DNA of 64,000 nucleotides, taken from contig JACAXG010000071.1 in the NCBI GenBank assembly GCA_018881555.1, positions 701,870 through 765,869 on the forward strand. Direction: 5' to 3'. The notes beneath the pieces were generated by a model. That model did no database searches, was not told the origin of the DNA, and saw nothing but the letters and a program-made list of their open reading frames with translations. Below are positions 33,481 through 43,138 of the stretch, in pieces (position 1 is the first letter of the stretch; each line of letters opens with the position of its first letter). The translations under genes were made by a program, and so were the position numbers. Source of the stretch: Amblyornis subalaris (Eukaryota > Chordata > Aves > Passeriformes > Ptilonorhynchidae).

Positions 33481-34279
33481 CGGGGCTTGGCTTTTGGGAA
33501 GCCCTCGGGAGGCAGGAAAGGGATGGGCGCCCATTGGGGGTGCTCAGTGGGTGCCAGCCACGCTCTTCCCCGGGAAATTCCACTTGGGCCCGTCAGGTGT
33601 CCCCTCGGAGGCGGAGAGGGGAGGAAAACGACGCGAGGGGAATTGTGGCCGGGAGAAGCTGGAATGTGAAGCCGCGCGGGAGGCTGCCGGGGGTAGAGGT
33701 TCCGGGAGTGACTGGCACGGGGGCAGCGGAGGCCGGGACGCGCCAGCAGGCGGGGGCAGCTCGGGGGCGCTGGAGCGGGCGGAGGAGGGAGGGAAGAGGG
33801 AGACAGGGAAGGAAGGAGGGAGGAAGGGAAAGAGGCAGCCGCTGTCACGCTCCAAAGCTTGCGAGCGTCCCCTGATGCCGCTGCCTCGGGGCTGGCGCTT
33901 CTCCATGGCGAGGTCCCCGCGACAAACCTGACCCCACCCCACCCCACCGCACCACCCCCGAAGCAAGACGTGCTCGGNGGAGTTTATTCCTTTCAATTAC
34001 TTCTAATTGCGGCAATTTGAGGGTTTTCGACGAGAATATTCCTCNGGGGGAGGCTGCTGCATCTCCATCTCCCCCCTGGGCATCTCCCCGCTTGGATACC
34101 GCGAGGAACAGCTTTTCCTGCGCGTGGGAATCCGCTTCGAGGGGAGAATCCCCCATTAACTCCGGAGCCCCGCGAGCCCTCGGGGCTGTTCCCTGTGGCA
34201 CTGGGGAGCCTTTCCCTGCCCTCCTGCCCCGCTCCGCTGCTTCTCCCTCCCGGGAACAGCGGGGCTNTTGTCGAACGCC

Positions 34280-34560
34280 GCGATCCTCCGTGGCTCGCTG
34301 GCGCTAATGAAGGTAATTAGCTGTGAGTCACGTAGGGCTCATTTATGTCAGGAGGTCAAAATCCCCGCTACACTTCAATACATTTTTGCAGCGAGCGCAT
34401 TTAGAAAGTAATTAAAAGGCTCNGCAGCCGCCTTTGCCTCCAGCCCCTCTCTCCCCCCCTTCCCGGGGCTGGCGGGATTTAATTGAGGCCGGTTGAAAGT
34501 TAGTGGAAATAAATTGTGGCTGATAAAGTGGAGGTTGTAATTTAATTCTGGGAGAGGAGC
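34280..34560. promoter_or_regulatory. Candidate conserved non-coding element with AP-1, nuclear-receptor and homeodomain sites
   Basis: Between GC-rich flanks lies an AT-rich, repeat-free stretch. It has GGTAATTAGC, a perfect AP-1 heptamer TGAGTCA (34324-34330), an AGGTCA half-site and AGTAATTAAAAGG. Clustering of sites and the composition break support an enhancer-like element. Conservation was not tested. Confidence 0.4.
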
Positions 34561-34917
34561 TGTTCCTGCCCGCGTGTTTGGTTTTTCAGGGAGCGGGGGG
34601 GAGGATGATGACAACTTCTTTTTGTAATGTGATTTTAGTGAGCAGGGAGTGACGTTCGGGGAGGGATGAGGCNGTGCCTTCGGTGGTCGCGCTCCTTAGA
34701 GCGTCGCCTCTGGGATTTAGGGAATATATTCCCACCCCTGGGAGGNTGTGGATGCAGGGGTAGCGGGAGGGGTGCCGGTCCTGCAGCCCAGGGTGGGTTG
34801 TCACAAGGGCTGGGGAGAAAATCCCAAAAATACTGGCAATGTGGGATGGGGACGTGAGTTCCCCTCACTGACTTTGAAGGGGGCTCGTAAAAATTAGGGA
34901 GAGCGACTTTNGACATG

Positions 34918-35178
34918 GATGGATAAAGCCAGGACNAGAGGGAATGGCTTCCCAGTGCCAGAGGGCAGGGTTAGATGGGATATTGGGAAGGAATTGTTCC
35001 CTGGGAGGGTGGGGAGGCCCTGGCACAGGTTGCCCAGAGAAGCTGTGGAAGTGTCCAAGGCCAGGTTGGATGGGGCTTGGAGCACCCCGGGATAGTGGAA
35101 AGTGTCCCTGCCCATGGGATGAGATGATCTTCAAGGTCCCTTCCCACCCAAACCATTCCATGATTCCNTGATTCTGAC
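34918..35178 (+). mobile_element. CR1 fragment with 3' end and an internal deletion
   Basis: From gagggaatggcttcccagtg to aaaccattccatgattccnt. It lacks the usual ggctgccccatccct phrase between gaagctgtgg and aagtgtccaaggcc. Confidence 0.93.
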
Positions 35179-35579
35179 ATCTTAATCGCTGGCTCTGCCC
35201 GTGGAATGACCAGAGGAAGAGCCGGAGCCGCTGCTGGTCGGAGGTGCTGCAGAAGGATCAGCTTAGGATGCTCCCAGGATTTCTGACGCCGGGAGCAGGA
35301 TGTAAATGTAACCTTCAGCCAGCGAGCGCAATTAGAGCTCCGTGCTTCCCGCTATATTAAAATGGGATATTAAAGCAAACAGCGGCTCTCCCCGCTCCCA
35401 GGGATAATATCCAGCGCCTGTTTAGCCAGGGATTTGCCAGCACGCTGAGCAAACGGCCGGGACTGCCGCTCCTGCGGCCCGGGAAACCTCTCGAATCCCT
35501 CATGGAAAATCCAGCCTTCGGATCCCGGCACGGATCCGCTGCCGGGGCTGGGCATCCTGCGGGGCAGGACCTTTCCCGA

Positions 35580-35632
35580 GGCCAGGAGGAGGAAGAGGAG
35601 GAGGAGGAGAAGGAGGAGCAGCAGCAGCTTCT
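35580..35632. repeat. GAG/GCA purine-rich triplet run
   Basis: aggaggaagaggaggaggag followed by gagcagcagcag. It is intronic and length-prone, and not in any supported exon. Confidence 0.85.
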
Positions 35633-36185
35633 CTGCCTTGCTGAGGGTCAAGGGGGATGTGGAGTCCAAGCATTGGCTGTGCTGTTAATTTTTCCTTATC
35701 CACTACCCTTTCTCCCTCCTTTTCCCTTGGAAGGAGAGCACCAGGACTGCTTTTTACTCCATTTTTCTCTTGGAATCCCAGTGGAATGGCCTTTGGAGTG
35801 GCTGACACTCAGCTTTTCTCCAAGCCGTGACGTCTTATTAAAAAATGACGATGATGCCGTTCCAGCTTTATTTTCCCTTTCTTGTTTGGACATCCTGATG
35901 TGATTCCGAAAGTTTTCCAATCCCGCCCTGCCTGCACGTGGGTCCATCATCTCCCTGGTCCAAACCGGGTGGTGGGATCTGGGACAGGACACCCCCATTC
36001 CCACAGACCCACAAAGCCCACAGCTCTCCTGCTTTCCAGACAGGGAGCTCCGTGGGGCATCTCCAAGGGGAAACAGCAGGAAAACTCCCGTTTTTTGTGC
36101 ACATCCTTTGCTCCCCTCCCCAAAACCTCGAACCCCAGCTCCCAGCTCGGTTACCAGTGCCGGTTTTCCCGGTGTCTCCCCGCAG

Positions 36186-36255
36186 ATACGCTGTCAGTGC
36201 CTCGCTGGTCCCCGCAGATCCCTCGCCGGGATTTAGGAAACTCCATAAAACACAG
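36186..36255 (+). CDS. KSR2: KSR2 window exon 5 (LxVP motif, start of C1 domain)
   Basis: 70 nt encoding (N)TLSVPRWSPQIPRRDLGNS followed by IKH and the first two bases of an arginine codon. LSVP matches the LxVP calcineurin-docking motif reported for KSR2 and absent from KSR1 (family knowledge). Calcineurin dephosphorylation links calcium to ERK signalling through KSR2. The histidine of IKHR is the first zinc ligand of the C1 domain continued in exons 6 and 7. The acceptor is ccccgcag and the donor is CAG followed by gtacga, in phase 2. Confidence 0.96.
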
Positions 36256-36833
36256 GTACGAACCACCCCGCTGCCGTGCCGGGATGAGGGATGAGCACCT
36301 CCCTTTCCACCTCTGCTCCAGGATATCCCCCTCTTCCCCATGCTGGGCTGCGCTGTCCCAGAAGCCCATTTCCATTCCGATCTGGTTTAGATAAGGCTCC
36401 AGTCGCTATCGATAAAAGCTGTGAATTATCCATGACCTCGCCAGCCTCCAGCAAATTCCCCATCTCCGGATTATCGCCCTCCCATATCTACCTGAAGAGG
36501 GAAAAGCGCTGGCGGGAGTCTCGGTGCTGCCGTTTGATGGGATCTGCTCCCCCGGGGGGCTGGAAACTTTGGTCCCCAGGGCAGGGAGGTGTTTTGGGGT
36601 GGGCAAAGATGGGAATTCCCAGCGAGCTGGCCCATCCTGGATCCCCTTTGGAACAGGCTTGTGCCCTTGTCCAGAACCAAAGCGGGGCTCAGGTCGGTGT
36701 TTTGGCATCCCGAGGGAAGATCTCCCAACACCCGCAGAGGAACTGGAGGGCAGCAGGGGAAGGATAAATCGGGGCTGAGGGGATAAGTGAGGCTTCAGCT
36801 GTCCCTGCCCACCCTGTGTGTTTCTCTCCACAG
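36256..36833 (+). other. KSR2: Intron between window exons 5 and 6
   Basis: 578 bp, free of CR1. It includes an AT-richer stretch at 36385-36500 with ATCGATAAAAG. No other feature is seen. Confidence 0.8.
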
Positions 36834-36917
36834 GTTTTCCACCAAGTACTGGATGTCTCAGACCTGCACCGTCTGCGGGAAGGGAATGTTGTTCGGCTTA
36901 AAATGCAAAAACTGCAA
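36834..36917 (+). CDS. KSR2: KSR2 window exon 6 (core of C1 zinc domain, CA3)
   Basis: 84 nt. Its first G completes arginine, giving [20 protein letters not shown] then FGLKCKNC. The spacing His-X11-Cys-X2-Cys-X9-Cys-X2-Cys fits the atypical C1 domain of KSR. That domain binds two zincs and membrane ceramide/phospholipids but not phorbol ester (family knowledge). The sequence appears unchanged from human KSR2 as I remember it. The acceptor is ctccacag and the donor is CAA followed by gtacgg, in phase 2. Confidence 0.97.
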
Positions 36918-38546
36918 GTACGGCGCCGCGCCGGGGCTGCTCGCGTCCATCCTTAAAACTCGGAGGGGGGATAATCGGGATTTTGGTGGGGATTTGGGCA
37001 TGGAGAGACCAACCAGGCTCTCGCCAGCTCATCCTCACAGGAAGCTTTGATGAGAGGTGGAATTGGGTGAATAACACCCCAAAGCAGGGCTGGGATTGGG
37101 TCTGGGATGGGATGAGGATCCTCGGGGAGGATGTTCCTGCCAGACCTCGGCTCTGCTCGCTCCAGAGCTCTGAGTCAGATCCTGACAGTGCCCCCTTCCC
37201 TCAGCCTGGCTTTACCACCCCCACGTTGTGGAGATTCCCTGTGGAATTCTCTGCAGGAGATGGGGGATGGATGTGCTGGACAGGGGCTGAGAGTGGCTGG
37301 ATAGCTCAGATGGGTTTTGCCCACAGTTTTGGGCTGTAAACTCTATTTTTGCGAAGTTTTTAGCGCCTCTGTTTCCCAGCAGGGTCGTGGCACTGAGGAG
37401 CCAACCCACCCTAAATCACAATTAATCCGTGGTGCAAAGGAGAGGAGATAAAAACGGGACAGGGCCGGGAAAACAGAGCACTTGGGAAAGCTGCCGCCCG
37501 AGCCAGGATTGCCTTTCCCAGGGCTGGGAGCTGGGAATGCGGGATTGTCCGCGGGTAACCGAGCGAGAACGATCGCTGCCGGCGCTGATTAAGCGCTGAT
37601 GAGTTGGTAAATTGGGATTGAAACCCGCGGAGAAACGCCTGGTTGCTCCGCAGCTGCCGGGGCTTCCTGCAAGGGATGCTATCAAATACATGGATTTTTA
37701 AGGGGGTGATTCCTATTGCATCCACGCTCGAGCAACTGGAAGCTTTTCCCGCGAGCCCTGCCCGGAGGAGGGGATGCTGTTCCCGGTCCCCGAGCAGGAA
37801 CAGGGATGTTGTGGCTCTGGCTGTGTCAGCCCTGCTCCCTGTAATCCTACAGAGAAGAGCAAATCCATTTCCTGGTAGTCAAAAGTTGGGAGCGAACGCA
37901 AAGTATTTAGGTTTTTTTTTCCCCAGCTTTGCCCCGGCGCTGCTTTCCCCAGAAACCAGAGGGGAACCAGCAGGTAAAACAAACAACCGGACCCCAACCC
38001 CCCCCCAAGCCTCAAATGCCAAATTAATTCCTGCCTTTCCCTCTAGGAACAGCTCTGCAATAAAAGCTAACACGGGCAGCTCCTGAATTTTCATTACCCA
38101 GCTCATTGACTTGAAGCTGCCGTTCTTTTTTTTTTTTTTCTCCCCATCCTTTCCCCTTGTTTTGATAAATCCTTTCCTCCTTTCCCCCTTTTCCCCCACG
38201 GCTTTCCGCCGGCCTGGCAGAGCGTGAGCTGGGGACGCGTTTCCAGCCTTAATTAAGGAGGAATGGGAAGGATTTGGGAGTCTGCCTGTGCCTGTGTGCA
38301 TGACCCGGGGGTGAAGCCCTCCAGACTCCTGCCCCTGCTCCATAAACCGGGAAAAGCTCTGCAAAATATTCAACGTGGCTTTAAATCCTCTCTTTATTTT
38401 GGCTAAATGTCCTTAATAAAGCCCGGAGGGGAGGGCACAGGGACAGGGACACATCGGGGGCCAGGGCAGTCGCTCCCTCCCCCTCTGCTCACCCTGAATT
38501 TAATTAAGCCTCGAGCAGCAGGATGGTGGAATGGGGATTTGGTAGA

Positions 38547-38612
38547 ACCATGGAATGGTTCGGGCTGGAAGGGACCTTAAAGACCACCTTGTCCTACCTT
38601 CCAGGAAACCTT
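38547..38612 (-). mobile_element. CR1 3' tail, antisense
   Basis: agaaccatggaatggttcgg then gaagggaccttaaagaccac. A short remnant only. Confidence 0.8.
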
Positions 38613-38968
38613 TCCCCCAGTGCAGGACTCTGCTCCTTTTATTTCAGCCAACGATGGCTAAAGTGACGATTTTGGGCACCCCCAAGCCTGGCTGGTCCCC
38701 CACAGCCGGCAGAGCCCCCGAGCTGGGAGTTNCTGTGCTGCTCCATCGGGATTGCTGCGTTTCCCAGGAGCCCTGTGTCCTGCCAGCCAGCCCCTCCTGA
38801 GGCTCCAGGATGCGCATCCCGTGCATTCCTTCTCCCCGAGCCTGCTGCTTGGGATTCATGGGAAGCAGGGATCCGGGAGGGTTCGCTCAGGCAGAGGGAA
38901 CAACCACAGCCTCACATCGAGGCACCTTCCCAGGGGGATAAAGGGTCCCTGGGCTCCAGCGATGCTCC

Positions 38969-39225
38969 ATCATGGAATCACGGAATGGCCCGGGCTGGAA
39001 GGGACCTTCAAGCCCATCCGTGGGCAGGGACACCTTCCACTGTCCCAGGTTGCTCCAAGCCCCGTCCAACCCGGCCTTGGACACTTCCAGGGACGGGGCA
39101 GCCACAGCTTCTCTGGGAATTCCATCCCACCCTCCCAGGGAACGATTCCTCCCCAATATCCCATCGAACCCTGCGGCAGCGGGGACCCATTCCCCGCGTC
39201 CTGCCGCTCCGTACATCCCTTCCCA
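38969..39225 (-). mobile_element. CR1 fragment, antisense, ending about 54 bp before exon 7
   Basis: ggaatcacggaatggcccgg, tgtcccaggttgctccaagc, cagccacagcttctctggga and cctcccagggaacgattcct follow reverse CR1 order. It crowds the branch-point region of the exon 7 acceptor. Confidence 0.92.
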
Positions 39226-39278
39226 CCGCGGGATGCTCCACGTCCCGTTCTCACCCCTTTCTCCCTGTCCCCCGCCAG

Positions 39279-39346
39279 GCTCAAGTGCCACAACAAATGC
39301 ACCAAAGAGGCGCCTCCGTGTCACCTGCTCATCATCCACCGCGGAG
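39279..39346 (+). CDS. KSR2: KSR2 window exon 7 (end of C1 zinc domain)
   Basis: 68 nt. G completes lysine, then LKCHNKCTKEAPPCHLLIIH and RG plus one base. His, Cys and the last Cys supply the remaining zinc ligands (Cys-X4-His-X2-Cys-X6-Cys counted from exon 6). The acceptor is cccgccag and the donor is GAG followed by gtaagg. The final G must combine with the first two bases of exon 8. With the canonical exon 8 acceptor this gives RG-A-RLVR rather than the RG-DPA-RLVR that I recall for human KSR2. Confidence 0.95.
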
Positions 39347-39635
39347 GTAAGGCCCTTCCTCCCGCCCCTCGCCGCCTCCGCGGGTGCCTCCAGCGGGTGA
39401 AGCTTTCAAAAGCCCCCCCCGGGGCGATTCGGGAGCCGGACCCTCGGCGGGGTCCCCGGCGGGACGGAGGCTCCCGAACCGCTTCGGGCGCTCCCGAGGG
39501 GGGAACCAAAAAAAAAAAAAAAATGTTACCCACCCCGTTTTTTCCGCTTGTAGGGAGACGAGCCGCTCGGGGCGAGGCAGATTTGCATTGCAAACCACTT
39601 CCACCCACCCTCCCCCTGCCTCCTTTTCTTTTCAG

Positions 39636-39652
39636 ATTCCCCACCGCACGGG
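39636..39652 (+). other. Candidate 17-nt micro-exon (not included in the coding frame)
   Basis: It is bounded by a near-ideal acceptor (cttttcttttcag) and a near-ideal donor (gtaagt). If spliced in after exon 7 it would add codons for DSPPHG. Exon 8 would then be read from CGA GGT TAG, a stop. It is therefore either a chance pair of sites or a non-productive (decay-inducing) exon. Confidence 0.3.
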
Positions 39653-40796
39653 GTAAGTCCAAGCGGGTTTGAGCCTTTGGCTACTGTCGAGAGCTCAGGG
39701 CGGATGCGGGGACCCCCGGAACCCCCCGGTGCATGCGGGGTGGCGGCCCCGGCCCTGCGGATGCTCGTGGTGCTTTTGGAGCCGCTTTATCCCGGGAGAG
39801 CCCGGCCTAAAATCCACACGCAGAGACAGGGAGAGGAACTTTGCAGCAGGACGACGGGCGCGGCGCTTCCCACCTCTTTTTCTTCCAGATTTTGGCTCCC
39901 TTTGCCGGCCGCAGGACCGCGACTGCCTGAGGGAAACGCTTCCGATTGCTCTCGCCTCGAGTTTTGAGCTCTTAAAGCTGTTCCTTTGTGTTAGACACCA
40001 CCAAAAACCCCGCTCCTTGGTTTAACCCCGGGGCAAAAGGATTGTGCTGGTGGCACCTGGGAAGGCGGAGCCTCGGCGGGGGCGATTTTAGAGCCTCCAC
40101 NCCACCCCCCCTCCCCACGCCCTTGCTTGCAGCAAATTTGGGGGGAAGCGGTTGAAGACCCCCCCCGCCTTGTCGCGCTCGGAGCTGCTCCAAACCCTGC
40201 CCGGGAGGCAGGGAAGGCAGCGTCCCGAGCTCCTGGGATGGGCAGGAGTTGGGATTTAGGGCTGTGGTGTTGCAAGAGCCGGAGCTGCCCCGCTGCGTGT
40301 TTTAGGAGCGGCATGGCTTTGGGGTGGCCTCGGCATCACTGAAATACCTGCCCTACCCCCCCAAAAAACCCCAAAACCCGGCTCTTAAACACGTTGTCTT
40401 GTAGTCAAACCCCTCCTGAGCCCCCAAACTTCAGGCTGGCTTTTCCCTAAAAACATCTCCCTGCCGAGAGCGGAGTGTTCTGAGCCGGCTCCTTCCCTTC
40501 GCCCCAAAAAGCTGCGGCGAGGAACAGGATTGTGCCGGCTGAGCCCCACGGAGGGGCCGTGGCGGCTGCCGAACCCCCCAAATTGCAGCCTCACGCCCTC
40601 GGGGGGGGTTGGCAGTGGCCGGGGTGCAGGAGGATCCCGAAGTTCAGCNGCCGTCCCAGGCCGGAAGCGCGGCGGGAATCGCTGCGGATTTGCGAGCACA
40701 GGGTGACCCCGCGCGCTCCCGCGGAGCTCTGATGTCTGTCCCTCTCTCTCCCCCCCCAACTCCTCTCCATCCCCTTTCCCCCTCTTTCCCTTCTTG

Positions 40797-40802
40797 ATCC
40801 AG
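40797..40802 (+). other. KSR2: Apparent lost upstream acceptor of exon 8 (ATCCAG)
   Basis: The six bases ATCCAG directly precede the canonical acceptor cut. With the last G of exon 7 they would encode Asp-Pro. The two bases before them are TG rather than AG, so only the downstream AG (40801-40802) is canonical. Confidence 0.6.
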
Positions 40803-40921
40803 CGAGGTTAGTCCGGACGGAGTCGGTGCCCTGCGACATCAACAACCCTTTGAGGAAACCCCCGCGGTACTCGGACCTGCACGTCAGCCAAACGCTGCCC
40901 AAAACCAACAAACTCAACAAG
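40803..40921 (+). CDS. KSR2: KSR2 window exon 8 (after C1; RTESVP site)
   Basis: 119 nt. CG completes a codon, then RLVRTESVPCDINNPLRKPP, RYSDLHVSQTLPKTNKLNK. RTESVP is the conserved KSR phosphosite region just after the C1 domain, shared with KSR1 (RRTESVPSD). The exon ends exactly on a codon. The donor is AAG followed by gtgagc. The acceptor used is gatccag, and the alternative six bases upstream lacks an AG. A CR1 begins about 80 bp downstream of the donor. Confidence 0.94.
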
Positions 40922-41000
40922 GTGAGCCCTGAGCGACCCCGGGCCACCCCCCTGCGGCAGGGACGGGACCCGCTGCACCCACACATCCACGGCTTTTCGG

Positions 41001-41402
41001 GGAATCGTGGAATTGTTCGGGTTGGAAAAGATCTTGTAAGAGAATTGAGTGCAATCGTTTCCCCAGCCCTGCCAAGGCCACCACTGACCCTCGTCCCCCG
41101 TGGCTGTTAAACCCCCCCAGGGATGGGGACTCCACCACTGCCCTTTCCATGAAGAAATTTTCCCAATATCCAGCCTGACCCTCCCCTGGCACAGCTCGAG
41201 GCCGTTCCCTCTCCTCCTGTCCCTGTTCCCTGGGAGCAGAGCCNGACCCCANCCCGGCTGCCCCCTCCTGTCAGGAGTTGTGCAGAGCCAGAAGGTCCCC
41301 CCTGAGCCTCCTTTTCTCCAGGCTGAGCCCCTTTCCCAGCTCCCTCAGCCGCTCCTGGGGCTCCAGCCCCTTCCCAGCTCCGTTCCCTTCCCTGGACATG
41401 GC
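41001..41402 (-). mobile_element. CR1 fragment of the second type, antisense
   Basis: ggaattgttcgggttggaaa, gccaaggccaccactgaccc, tttcccaatatccagcctga and aaggtcccccctgagcctcc. Same subfamily as 8186-8645 and 56236-56460. Confidence 0.92.
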
Positions 41403-42132
41403 GGGGATGTATCCAATGAAGTTATTTCTTTTAAAAACAAAACAGGATCAGCACTTTCAGAACAAGCTGGGTCCTGCTGTCCCGGTCCTGCTCCATTGTG
41501 GCCTCTCAATTTCCAGGTCTGAGCTGGATTTGGGGTGTTTTGAGGTCTCTGCTTCCACCAGAGACTCCAATAAATAACGAATTTATTGTTGCAAATAAAA
41601 CAAGCCTGGAATTTGATTGTCCCTGGCAGAACTGGTCAAGCCAGACCTGACAGAGCACCTGGCTCGCTCCTGCTCTGCAGTGATACAATAAACCCATCAC
41701 GGGGCTGGTTCTGATGGAATTTAGAGCCTGGTGGCCTTCAGTGGAAAATTCCTTGGAGGAAGGGCAGGGCGAGGAGTTGGCAGGCTGGAAGTGCTCAAAA
41801 AGAGGGATATCGTTGNTGTGATGGGGAATGGATCATCAAAACCCTGAATTCCCAAAGCCTGGCTGAGCTCCTCCAGCCCTCAGCATCTTCTGGCTCTGGG
41901 CAAAGGCTGGGTACCAAGATGCTCATGGAAATGCTGGTTTTAAACCTAAATCTCTTTAGGAATTCCTTGGTGCAGGGATCGGCTCTGGTTTTGTTGTTAT
42001 GGGGTGGTGCCAAAGGCTTTGAACCTGAGCACTGCCATTCAGGTTGAAGTTTCCCCTATAAAAGTGCTTTTTTCAGCAGGGCCCCATTCTTACTTCGATG
42101 TTTCTAAAAGTATTTCTTCAGAGATATCCTGG

Positions 42133-42200
42133 ATAAAATCATGGAATGGCCTGGGTTGGAAGGGACCTTAAAGATCCTCTAATTCCAGCCCCCCATGAAA
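42133..42200 (-). mobile_element. CR1 3' tail, antisense
   Basis: aaatcatggaatggcctggg followed by gaagggaccttaaagatcct. A short remnant. Confidence 0.82.
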
Positions 42201-42969
42201 TCTCACTGTTTGCTTAAAACTGAATTTACCTGGCCAAGATTGTTGATTGGCCAATATGAAGTGTGTGTGGGTCTCCTGNAAAGCCCAGCTCATTTAAAAA
42301 TTAATTAATTAGGACAAAATTATCTGCTGGGCAAGGCTCATGCAGATTTTTTAACCTTGGAGGGGAATTCCAGAGAGATGGGAGTGCTCAGCACTGCTCA
42401 GACCCTGTTCAGTGGCTCCAAGTTGGGGCAGCAAGGGGGGAAATTCTGGCCTCGATTTTCCTTTTCAGATCCAAGAGGTTCTCCTGCCTGTTGGATCTCG
42501 GGTGGTCCCTTCCCACCCATCCCGTTGTGCTCCCAGAACCACTGTCCCTGACTGGGAAGAGTCAAGGAATGGCGAGGGATGTCTTGGATCCTTCCAGATC
42601 GCTCTGCTCCAAGCAGGGCTCTGGGTTTGGCTCCAAGGAGCTCAGCAGGAGCTGCCAGGTCCTTGTTGTCCCTAAGGAGCCGACCATCCCAGGGCTGTGG
42701 CCCCCAGCTCTGCGGAGCCATAAGATTTGGGGAGCCCTCAGCCAGGGGTGAGGAGGGCAAAGGAGCCCAGTTTGTGGTGTGAAATGGCCTTGGGGAATAC
42801 AAATGGGTTTGGAACAAGCTCTGGAGCTCTGGGTGTTTCCCGGGACTTCTGGAAAGAAGGGGNGGGGTGACCCGCGCGGCCGTCACTCGTCACCCGGCGT
42901 CCTCGGCACCTCAACCGGCAGCGCCCTCACCGCCTGCCCTCCCCTTCCCTCCTTCCCTGTGTCCCTCAG

Positions 42970-43138
42970 GACCACATTCCGGTGCCCTACCAGCCCGATT
43001 CCAGCAGCAACCCCTCGTCCACCACGTCGTCCACGCCGTCGTCGCCGGCGCCGCCGCTGCCGCCCAGCGCCACGCCGCCGTCCCCCCTGCACCCGTCCCC
43101 GCAGTGCCCGCGCCAGCAGAAGCAGTTCAACCTGCCAG
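42970..43138 (+). CDS. KSR2: KSR2 window exon 9 (CA4 Ser/Thr/Pro-rich region)
   Basis: 169 nt encoding DHIPVPYQPDSSSNPSSTTS, STPSSPAPPLPPSATPPSP and LHPSPQCPRQQKQFNLP, plus one base. This is the serine/threonine/proline-rich CA4 stretch, which holds many potential proline-directed (ERK feedback) sites such as TPSSP and ATPPSP. It is almost unchanged from human KSR2 as I recall it, despite heavy CpG use at third positions. The acceptor is ccctcag and the donor is CAG followed by gtaccg. Confidence 0.97.

Larger units (their letters stand above)
28814..36185 (+). other. KSR2: Intron between window exons 4 and 5 (7.4 kb)
   Basis: It contains the polypyrimidine block (29.54-30.03 kb) and CR1 pieces at 30.6, 32.2 and 34.9 kb. 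It also has a CpG-dense stretch (33.1-33.5 kb), an AT-rich non-CR1 island (34.28-34.56 kb) and a GAG-rich run near 35.6 kb. No exon of another gene was recognised. Confidence 0.85.
36918..39278 (+). other. KSR2: Intron between window exons 6 and 7 (2.4 kb)
   Basis: It contains two antisense CR1 pieces (38547, 38969). 37000-38540 is single-copy with no feature that I can support beyond a poly-T run near 38130. Confidence 0.8.
39347..40802 (+). other. KSR2: Intron between window exons 7 and 8
   Basis: 1,456 bp, free of CR1 and CpG-rich. It includes an A run near 39510 and a strong but frame-breaking 17-nt micro-exon candidate at 39636-39652. Confidence 0.8.
40922..42969 (+). other. KSR2: Intron between window exons 8 and 9 (2.0 kb)
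   Basis: It contains an antisense CR1 of the second type (41001-41402) and a short CR1 tail (42133-42200). The remainder is single-copy, AT-richer around 41560-42360, with no other supported feature. Confidence 0.8.
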
